Shown here piece by piece: positions 57,225 through 64,000 of a stretch of 64,000 bases of DNA. The stretch's first letter is position 1, and every line of letters begins with the position of its first letter. Source of the DNA: Haliea sp. (GTDB lineage: Bacteria; Pseudomonadota; Gammaproteobacteria; Pseudomonadales; Halieaceae); NCBI GenBank assembly GCA_016704305.1, contig JADJAL010000011.1, positions 1 to 64,000 of the forward strand, written 5' to 3'. The notes beneath the pieces were generated by a model. The model saw nothing but the letters and a program-made list of their open reading frames with translations. It made no database searches and had not been told where the DNA came from. Made by a program: the position numbers and the translations under genes.

Positions 57225-58724
57225 TCATGGCAGGCGCGCTGCGCGCAGCGCCGACCGTCGCATCTTGCCGGCATCATCGCGCAGGAGCGTCGTTACGATT
57301 TCGAAGGTGGCGGGGATTTTATAGTGCACGAGTTGTTCAACCAGATGCTGGCGGATCATCGCTTCGTTCACAGGACTCGCCTCGCTACCCACATCCACGA
57401 TGGCATGCAGGCGCGCCCCGAGATCGTCATCCGGCAATCCGATAACGGCGCTGGAGCGCACGCCCGGGAGTGCATCGATCGCGGCCTCCACCTCGGCCGG
57501 ATAAATATTCCTGCCGCCGCACAGCACCATGTCACTGCGCCGGTCCCCCAGGTACAGGTAGCCGTCGCTGTCGAAATACCCCATATCCCCCACGGATTCC
57601 CAACCGTCTTGCGTGACTTTCGCCGTGGCGCCGACATAGCGATACGTGGAACCGGCGCCGCCCGGCGGCATCACGTAAATTTCGCCCATTTCACCCGGAG
57701 GGAGATCGCGGCCGTTGTCGTCGAGAATCCTGATCCGGGCACCGGCAGAGGGTTTACCGACCGATCCGGGATGCGCCAGCCACTCCGTGCCAGTGATGAA
57801 CGTACCACCGGTACGCTCGCTGGGCCCGAATGCCTCGTGCATCACCTGCGGGCCCAACCACTCGATCCAGGCGCGCATCAGCCATGGCGGGCACGGTGCG
57901 CTGCCCGTCATCACGAATTCCAGCGAAGACACATCCACACTCGCACGCTGCTCAATTGGGAGACGCCAGATACGCTGCATCATCGTAGGCACCACGGTCA
58001 TCCGGTCCACCCGGTGTTGTTCTATCAAGTGCAAACAGCGCAGCGCATCGAAGCGCTGCATGACAACCACTTTGCAGCCTGAAAATAATCCACCGAACGC
58101 GGCGCTGAATGGCGCGCCATGATAGAGCGGCCCGGGGACCAGCACGGCGTGGCGTCCCTTGAACAGGGGCGATGCCTGCTGCGGGTCGTACATGGCGCTG
58201 TTGGCCGCGACAATCAACTTGGGCAGGCCAGTGCTGCCACCGGATGCCATCGCGCGCTCGTGTGGCGAGGTCTGCGCGGGCAGTGGTTCGGGCGAGTAAT
58301 GCTCGACCTTGAGATCGGCGGGCACGCAAACGCGGCTCTCGTAACTACCTTCCGCCACGCCGATAACCAGCGCGGGATTTGCGCGCGCGATAATCGCGGC
58401 CCGCTCCGGCGGCGGCAAACGGTGCGAGACGGGGTTGGGAACGGCGCCAATTTTCCAAATGGCGAGACAGGCGGCGAAAAATTCGGGGCAATTGGGCAAT
58501 GCCACCGTGGCGTAATCGCCGTGGCGCAAGCCCAACTCAACATAACTGCGGGCAAGTCGATTGGCCCAGGCATCCAGTTCTGCGCGCGTGAACGCTTCGC
58601 TGCCGTTCGGTCCATCGCACACCAGCGCTATACGGTCGGCGTCGAGGGCGGCCAGTTCGGTCATCACCGCGCCGTACGGCAGAACTGCCGTCGCGCCAGC
58701 ACCCTGTTCTGCCTCTTTAGTCAT
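57225..58724 (-). CDS. AMP-dependent acyl-CoA ligase
   Basis: 499 residues. The P-loop is atypical, MASGGSTGLPKLIV, in place of YTSGTTGxPKG. MGEIYVMPPGG, GDMGYFDSDGYLYLGDRRSDMV and GGRNIYPAEVEAAI are canonical; C-terminal FEIVTTLLRDDAGKM holds the catalytic Lys. It resembles bile-acid or cholate CoA ligases and FadD17-type enzymes. Intact. Follows TetR at 15 bases. Confidence 0.87.
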   Translation of the reverse strand: MTKEAEQGAGATAVLPYGAVMTELAALDADRIALVCDGPNGSEAFTRAELDAWANRLARSYVELGLRHGDYATVALPNCPEFFAACLAIWKIGAVPNPVSHRLPPPERAAIIARANPALVIGVAEGSYESRVCVPADLKVEHYSPEPLPAQTSPHERAMASGGSTGLPKLIVAANSAMYDPQQASPLFKGRHAVLVPGPLYHGAPFSAAFGGLFSGCKVVVMQRFDALRCLHLIEQHRVDRMTVVPTMMQRIWRLPIEQRASVDVSSLEFVMTGSAPCPPWLMRAWIEWLGPQVMHEAFGPSERTGGTFITGTEWLAHPGSVGKPSAGARIRILDDNGRDLPPGEMGEIYVMPPGGAGSTYRYVGATAKVTQDGWESVGDMGYFDSDGYLYLGDRRSDMVLCGGRNIYPAEVEAAIDALPGVRSSAVIGLPDDDLGARLHAIVDVGSEASPVNEAMIRQHLVEQLVHYKIPATFEIVTTLLRDDAGKMRRSALRAARLP

Positions 58725-58739
58725 CGGCAGGGACCCCGA

Positions 58740-59336
58740 TTAACGCGCCTTCACGAATTCGGCCATGATGTGGTCCAGCGCCTGCAACTGCCGCTGGCGG
58801 GTAAAATAGGTGGGGCGCAGTATGGCGTTGCAACCGAGGCCGTAAAGTCGATGCAACATGCTATGGGCCAGCGGTTCCAGATCAATGCCCTTCTCCAACT
58901 CGCCGTTCTCCTGCGCCTGCTCCAGGTAGCCGATGATTATTTTTTCCGATACATGGATACGTTTTGACTGCTCGCGACGATGCTCATCCGATACAGCTGC
59001 CAAACCCCAGAACTGCATGCGGATTTTCCATTCATTGCGCGCTTCCGGAGTGATGGGAAGGGTCAACTCATTAAAGGTACGCAGCGCGGCCAGGCCGGTC
59101 TTGCCGTCGAGCGCTTCATTCACGCGTTGCAGCGAGCGTTCATTGATCCAGCGGATGGTTTTGCTGATCAGTTCTTCCTTGTCATGGAAGTAATGTTCGA
59201 TAAAGCCGCGCGAATAACCCGACTGCCTGGCGATTTCACGAATGGTGGTTTTCTCCGCGCCGACCGTGGCCAGCATCTCGGCCACGATCTCCACAATGCG
59301 TTCGCGTCTCTCGTCGTGGTCAACAATTTTTGGCAT
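58740..59336 (-). CDS. TetR-family transcriptional regulator
   Basis: Start chosen at MPKIVDHDERRERIVEIV. About 198 residues: helix-turn-helix TTIREIARQSGYSRGFIEHYFHDKEE, then a ligand domain ending in LQALDHIMAEFVKAR. It is the first gene of a leftward block and divergent from an acyl-CoA ligase at 59522, so it probably controls both. The 185-base gap includes ACAAT (59389-59393) and ATTGT (59401-59405), a weak palindrome that could be its site. Confidence 0.88.
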   Translation of the reverse strand: MPKIVDHDERRERIVEIVAEMLATVGAEKTTIREIARQSGYSRGFIEHYFHDKEELISKTIRWINERSLQRVNEALDGKTGLAALRTFNELTLPITPEARNEWKIRMQFWGLAAVSDEHRREQSKRIHVSEKIIIGYLEQAQENGELEKGIDLEPLAHSMLHRLYGLGCNAILRPTYFTRQRQLQALDHIMAEFVKAR

Positions 59337-59521
59337 CAGTAAAACCTGCAATGTGTAGGGGGGCGCCATGGAATGCTTCGATTATAAGACAATTGGCTTT
59401 ATTGTTAACAGGATTGTTCTCCGGAGTGATTCCGCCAGCCAGCGGCAGCCACGGGAGCGCGCCAACAGAGCGACTGGAACAAGGGCGCATACTGTTATAC
59501 AAGCCAGCTGTCTGATAATCT
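59337..59521. promoter_or_regulatory. divergent regulatory region between TetR and acyl-CoA ligase
   Basis: AT-rich centre around 59380-59415 with ACAAT-N7-ATTGT and TGTTAACA. No convincing -35/-10 pair was identified; GC-rich flanks. Probably holds both promoters. Confidence 0.4.
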
Positions 59522-61193
59522 ATGCCGCCTCAGAGCAAGAGGCAAGCAGGCATGCCCTTCCCCGATTTCGAACCCTGTACCCCGGCCTTCATACGCTCGC
59601 TGCAGGAACGTTTCGCGACGCTTGACCTGATCGTCTACGAGGGACAACGACTGACCTACGGCGAGGCAGCGGCGCAATCTGCCCTGCTCGCTCGCGGCAT
59701 GCTGGCCAGCGGCATCAGCAAGGGCAGCCGCATCGGACTGCTGATGCCCAACAGCCCGGACTTTGTCATCGCCTGGTTGGCGGCAGCGCGGATCGGCGCC
59801 GTGATCATTCCGATCAATACCTTTTACAAGCCGAAGGAACTCGCCTTCGTGCTGCGGCATGCGGATATCCAGGTGCTGCTGACCGTCGACAAGCTCCTCA
59901 GCAACGATTATCTCGAGCGCCTGGAAAGCTGCATCCCGCAGTTGTCGGGCCTGGCACAGAGCGGCGACCTGCCGACACCGCTGTTTTCACCCGCGTTTCC
60001 CTGCCTGCGCCAGATCTACGTCTGGGGCGCTGCGAGCCGGCCGTGGAGCGTGAGCCAGCAGCGCTTGTTTGCCGCCGCTGCCGCGCTTGACGAGAACTTT
60101 CTGGCGGCAGCGGAGCGCTGCGTCTGTCCCGCCGACCCGCTGACCATCGTCTACAGTTCCGGCAGCACGGCCGATCCCAAGGGTGCGGTACACACGCACG
60201 GCAGCGTGATACGCCACGCCTACAATCTCAACGACCGACGCGACATACAAACCGGTGACCGCATCTTTTCACCGATGCCCTTCTTCTGGGTGGGCGGACT
60301 GGTATTCACTTTGCACTGTGCGATGCACAAGGGCTGCACGCTGATCTGCGAAGCGGCATTCAACCCTGAATCGACTCTGCGCCTGCTCGAGGAAGAACGC
60401 GTCACGCTGGTGACGGGGTGGCCACATTATGGCACCGCCATGGTCGAGAATCCCACGTACGCCAAGCGCGACCTGTCGTCGATTCGCAGCGGCAATATCT
60501 ATCCGCTGCTGCCGCCCGGCGAGCGCCCCGCCGACCCCGAGCTGCGCTCCAATGCACTGGGAATGACCGAGACCTGCGGGCCGCACACGATAGACCGCAT
60601 GGATCACGACCTGCCGGAAGCGCTGCGCGGCTCCTTCGGCCGGGCGGCAGAAGGCGTGGCGCACAAAATTGTCGATCCTGCGTCGGGTGAGCGCCTGCCT
60701 GCAGGCACCGAGGGAGAAATATGCATCCGCGGCTACAACGTGATACAGGGACTTGTACAAAGTGGAGCGCGAGGACTGTTTTGATGCCGAGGGCTTTTAT
60801 CACAGCGGCGACAGCGGCTATTTCAACGAGGATGGCGTCCTGTTCTTCAAAGCCCGCCTCGGCGATCTGATCAAAACCGGCGGCGCCAACGTGGCACCTC
60901 GCGACGTGGAGCTGGCTATCGACGAACAGCCCGAGGTGCGCTGTTCCTATGTCGTGGGACTGCCGCATCCGGATCGCGGGCAACAGGTCGCGGCCGCGAT
61001 CGTCCTCAATGACGGGGCAGCGCTGGATGCATCGACCCTGCGCGAGCGCCTGCGGCAGCAACTTGCCGCGTACAAGGTGCCGGTGAACATCTTTTTCTGT
61101 GCACAGGAAGACATCCCTTTCACGGACAGCGGCAAGGTCGACAAGCGGCGCTTGGCCCAATACTTAGTGAACCAGAAACCATCCGGACCCTAG
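59522..61193 (+). pseudogene. AMP-dependent acyl-CoA ligase, one frameshift
   Basis: Restored length about 556 residues. VYSSGSTADPKGAVHTHGSV (P-loop), ALGMTETCGPH, then at about 60755 (an extra base) the frame moves to YKVEREDCFDAEGFYHSGDSGYF, DLIKTGGANVAPRDVE and a C-terminus with PFTDSGKVDKRRL. It would activate an acid with CoA for the block that follows. Five bases separate it from the Ltp2-like gene. Confidence 0.83.
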
Positions 61194-61198
61194 ACACC

Positions 61199-62353
61199 AT
61201 GATCAAGGACAAGACCGCAATCGTCGGCATCGGCCAGACAGCGTTCGGCAAAAAATTGCCGGAGTCGGAACTCGAACTTGCCTGTACTGCCGTGCTGAAT
61301 GCGCTGGATGACGCAGGTATCGATCGCGCGGAGCTGGACGGCCTGGCCTCGTACACCCAGGAATCGAATTCCGAAGTGGAGCTCGCGCGCAACCTGGGGC
61401 TGGGCGATATTACGTATTTCAGCCAGGTCGGCTACGGCGGTGGCGCCGGCCCCGGCGTCATCGGCAATCTTGCGATGGCGGTGGCCACCGGCCAGTGCCG
61501 CGTGGGCGTCGCGTGGCGTTCTCGCAAACGTGCATCCGGCGCGGTGCGCAGGCCCTGGTCAAAGAGCAGCTCGTCGCTGCAGGAAGAGATTGCGGTCAAC
61601 TACACGCGGCCGTTTGGCGTGATTCGGCCGGTGGATGAGATCGCGCTGCTGGCCCGTCGCTACATGCACGAATACGGCGCCACGCGTGAGCATCTGGCGA
61701 ACGTCGCGCTGGCGCAGCGCAAATACGCGAACAACAATCCCAATGCGCAGATGTTTGCAAAAACCCTGAGTCGCGAAGACTACATGAACGCGCGCTGGAT
61801 ATCGCAACCACTGTGCCTGTTCGACAACTGCCTGGAGACCGACGGTGCGCTGGCCGCCGTGATCGTCAGCGCCGAACATGCGCGCGACTGCCGGCAGCGG
61901 CCGGTGCTGATCCATGCGTGGGCGCAGGGTTTCCACAGCCAGCACCAGACCATGCAGAATTTTTTCTGCGATGACCCACTGCGCGGGCCCAGTTGGGTCG
62001 CCGCGCGCCAGCTCTATCGGCAATCGGATATCCAGGCACGGGATATCGACGTGGCGCAGATCTACGATGCGTTCACCCCATTGATTCCACTATCGCTGGA
62101 GGGCTACGGCTTCTGCGCGCGCGGCGAGGGCGCGGCGTTTACCGAGAACGGCAATCTCGAGCTCGGCGGCAAGCTGCCGGTCAACACCTCCGGCGGCGGG
62201 CTGTCGGAAGCGTATGTGCACGGTTTCAACCTGCTCACCGAAGGTGTGCGGCAACTGCGCGGCACGGCGCGCAACCAGGTACCGGGCGCCGCCAGCTGCC
62301 TGGTGACTGCCGGCGAAGGCGTGCCCACCGGCGCGTTGATCTTGCGGCGCTGA
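61199..62353 (+). CDS. Ltp2-like pseudo-thiolase (retro-aldolase catalytic subunit)
   Basis: 384 residues with the thiolase fold lacking the nucleophile Cys: YGGGAGPGVIG replaces CxxG, QIYDAFTPLIPLSL replaces HDCF, and SEAYVHGFNLL replaces GHPxGATG. The YxHG pattern and YDAF are typical of Ltp2 aldolases of steroid side-chain degradation. The DUF35 partner follows directly. It is closely related in role to the 43428-44621 pair but not identical in sequence. Confidence 0.87.
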   Translation: MIKDKTAIVGIGQTAFGKKLPESELELACTAVLNALDDAGIDRAELDGLASYTQESNSEVELARNLGLGDITYFSQVGYGGGAGPGVIGNLAMAVATGQCRVGVAWRSRKRASGAVRRPWSKSSSSLQEEIAVNYTRPFGVIRPVDEIALLARRYMHEYGATREHLANVALAQRKYANNNPNAQMFAKTLSREDYMNARWISQPLCLFDNCLETDGALAAVIVSAEHARDCRQRPVLIHAWAQGFHSQHQTMQNFFCDDPLRGPSWVAARQLYRQSDIQARDIDVAQIYDAFTPLIPLSLEGYGFCARGEGAAFTENGNLELGGKLPVNTSGGGLSEAYVHGFNLLTEGVRQLRGTARNQVPGAASCLVTAGEGVPTGALILRR

Positions 62354-62811
62354 CCGAAGGACTGCCCTCCACGAGCGACAACACGCTGCTACCCCATATC
62401 GATGACGTCAATGAACCGTTCTGGCGCGGCTGCCGCGAGGGCGAGTTGCGATTGCAGCAGTGCCCGGTCACCGGGCGACTGATTTTTCCGCCGCGCCCGG
62501 TCAACCCGTGGTCGCCGCGCGACAAAGCGTTATGGACAACAGTGTCGAGTACCGGCACAATCTGGTCCGTCATTGCGCCTCACCCACCGCTGATGCTGGA
62601 TTTCACTGATTTAGCGCCCTACAACGCCATCGTCGTGGCACTGGACGCGGATCCAACCATTCGCCTGGTGGGCAACCTGGTCCCTGAGGCCGGCGCAGCC
62701 ATCAACGCGATCGCCTACGAGGAGATTGAAATTGGCGAGGCGGTGCAAGTCGTTTTCGAGCGTATCAACGACGAAATCCCCCTGCCGCGTTGGGTGCGGA
62801 GAATGCGGTAG
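62350..62811 (+). CDS. DUF35 zinc-ribbon/OB-fold protein (aldolase partner)
   Basis: About 153 residues. HIDDVNEPFWRGCREGELRLQQC opens the family, but the usual zinc-ribbon second cysteine pair is absent: the sequence reads QQCPVTGRLIFPPRPVNPW. The OB fold follows with TVSSTGTIWSVIAPH. No ATG, GTG or TTG is in a good place; a CTG at 62350 that overlaps the thiolase stop (CTGA) would give the expected N-terminus, so the start is unusual or altered by an indel. Confidence 0.75.
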   Translation: MTEGLPSTSDNTLLPHIDDVNEPFWRGCREGELRLQQCPVTGRLIFPPRPVNPWSPRDKALWTTVSSTGTIWSVIAPHPPLMLDFTDLAPYNAIVVALDADPTIRLVGNLVPEAGAAINAIAYEEIEIGEAVQVVFERINDEIPLPRWVRRMR

Positions 62812-62903
62812 GCATCACCCGGCATTTTCCCCGGACAGCGGCTGGCAATCCGGACGGGTGACACATCACAACACACTACACAAGCACACACGGAGATTTT
62901 CGC

Positions 62904-63900
62904 ATGGCCTCATACAAAGCGTTCTACATCCAACCCAACGACGATGGCAGCTTCAAGCGCTCGATCGTGCAGCGTGATACCAGCGATCTGCCGCCGAACG
63001 AGGTGCTGATCAAGGTGCAATACTCCTCGCTCAACTTCAAGGATGCGATGTCGGCGCACGGCAACAAGGGCGTCACCCGCGAGTTCCCGCACCAGGGTGG
63101 CATCGATGCCGCCGGCGAAGTGGAAGAAAGCAGCAGTGGCGAATTCAAACCCGGCGACCGGGTGATCGTCACCGGTTATGACCTGGGCATGAATACCGCA
63201 GGTGGCCTGGCCCAGTACATCCGCGTCCCCGCAGCCTGGGTGTTGCACTGCCCGCGTGGCCTCAACCCCAAACGCAGCATGCTGTTCGGCACCGCTGGCC
63301 TCACCGCGCAATTGTGCATCAACAAACTGCAGCGCATGGGCGTCACGCCAGAAAAGGGCGAGATACTGGTCACCGGCGCCACCGGTGGCGTCGGCAGCAT
63401 CGCCGTCGCACTGCTGGCCAATGCCGGCTACACGGTGGTCGCCAGCTCCGGCAAGGCAGAGCAGGCGGATATGCTCAAGTCCATCGGCGCAAGCTCGGTC
63501 ATCGACCGCGCGGAATTCGGTGAATTCAACAAGCGGCCGATGCTGAAAGCACGCTTCGCCGGCGCCGTGGATGTCGTCGGCGGCGACACGCTTGGCAATG
63601 TCATCAAGTCGCTCAAGGCAGGCGGCAGCGTCGCCTGTTGCGGCCTGGTGCAATCGCCTTCATTCGAGGCGACGGTACTGCCCTTCATCCTGCGCGGCGT
63701 CAATTTGCTGGGCGTGGATTCGGTCGAAATCCCGCTAGTCCGAAAAACAGGCGGCCTGGAAGCAATTGGCACGCGCCGCCAAACTGCCCGCGATTGAGCT
63801 GCTGAACAATGAGATCACGCTGAAGCACGTCCCGGCAGCGCTTGAGACCCTGTTTGCCGGCGGACCCGTGGGTCACACGTTGGTCAAAATAGGGCGCTGA
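62904..63900 (+). pseudogene. zinc-free MDR quinone oxidoreductase (YhdH-like), frameshifted near the C-terminus
   Basis: Residues 1-280 are intact: YSSLNFKDAMSAHGNKGV, GGIDAAGEVEE and VTGATGGVGSIAVALLA (NADP-binding). The YhdH/YhfP branch reduces acryloyl-CoA and similar enals or quinones. At about 63757 an extra C moves the C-terminus to a frame reading WKQLARAAKLPAIELLNNEI and ending HTLVKIGR at 63900. Restored length about 331 residues. It is the last gene before the repeat at the window end. Confidence 0.85.
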
Positions 63901-63952
63901 CACAAATGGCACTTACTCAAGCTTCTAGACCGGCGGCAACTCGAATGGCTTA

Positions 63953-64000
63953 GGGGCGGGACACGCCGTAAACCCATCCATGGGGGCTTGAGCTCGGCGG
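63953..64000. repeat. dispersed palindromic repeat element, copy C (5' part)
   Basis: Begins GGGGCGGGACACGCC, matching the left end of copy A at 46064, then continues with a different stem, AACCCATCCATGGGGG, and is cut by the window end. This supports a dispersed element with conserved ends and a variable stem. Confidence 0.65.

Noticed and set aside
56082..58082. 666-residue plus-strand open frame rich in His, Arg and Gln
   Set aside because: It lies opposite two intact minus-strand genes (amidohydrolase and acyl-CoA ligase) in GC-rich DNA and has no recognisable motif or ribosome-binding site.
28017..62811. Definite cholesterol or bile acid pathway
   Set aside because: No ring-degradation genes (KshA, HsaC, KstD) are visible; terpenoid or other alicyclic acids remain possible.
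1..64000. CRISPR array, tRNA or rRNA genes
   Set aside because: No regularly spaced direct repeats of suitable size and no tRNA or rRNA sequence were recognised on reading both strands; short structured RNAs cannot be excluded without a covariance search.

Overview
This window looks like a chromosome segment of a free-living or host-associated Gammaproteobacterium, probably marine. That placement is inferred from the gene content: arylpolyene-type genes, a Ter stress module, and a large acyl-CoA catabolic cluster for steroid-like or other alicyclic carboxylates. Base composition falls into two classes by eye. The left third and the 24.8-28 kb segment are AT-richer, while 22.4-24.7 kb and 28-64 kb are clearly GC-rich.

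Layout. (1) 0-7 kb: a ruined cluster resembling an arylpolyene (APE) or xanthomonadin-type pigment locus: a FabG-like reductase, a ketosynthase, lipoproteins, a halogenase-like flavoprotein and a small periplasmic protein, nearly all broken. (2) 7-11.3 kb: SDR oxidoreductases, a YegS-type lipid kinase, two damaged copies of a GFA-family gene (one a ~300 bp duplicate fragment), an LVIVD-repeat protein and an IS66-like remnant. (3) 11.4-22 kb: a tellurite-resistance-type (Ter) operon on the minus strand, in transcription order DUF475/TerC-like, TerD, TerY, TerD, TerY, TerY with C-terminal zinc ribbon, PP2C phosphatase, protein kinase, TerD, an unidentified remnant, HAD phosphatase and phosphoribosyltransferase. 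(4) 22.4-28 kb: a rearranged patch holding a TPP-enzyme/pyruvate:ferredoxin oxidoreductase chimera cut off by an IS3-type fragment, then an orphan conjugative coupling protein (VirD4/TraG) with small plasmid-like genes. (5) 28-64 kb: the catabolic cluster.

The catabolic cluster has a long leftward arm (45.9 to 28.0 kb), a rightward arm of five acyl-CoA dehydrogenases plus an ACAD10/11-type phosphotransferase (46.4-53.1 kb), a second leftward block (59.3-53.1 kb) and a second rightward block starting at 59.5 kb. It encodes three acyl-CoA ligases, seven acyl-CoA dehydrogenases (three short and probably non-catalytic or heteromeric), several enoyl-CoA hydratases of crotonase and MaoC type, MFE-2-like SDRs, true thiolases, and two Ltp2-like pseudo-thiolases each beside a DUF35/OB-fold protein. 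The last arrangement is that of retro-aldolases which shorten steroid side chains. No ring-cleavage oxygenase (KshA, HsaC or Rieske type) is visible, so the window covers activation, beta-oxidation and aldol cleavage only. Two TetR regulators and two palindromes over likely promoters suggest local control.

Indel caveat. Roughly 25 single-base frameshifts interrupt otherwise well-conserved genes, many at short homopolymers, and in all regions. Some of this may be sequencing or assembly error rather than biology. I annotate these genes at full reconstructed length and mark them as frameshifted. The 0-7 kb region also has stop codons and lost motifs, so it is more likely to be truly decayed.
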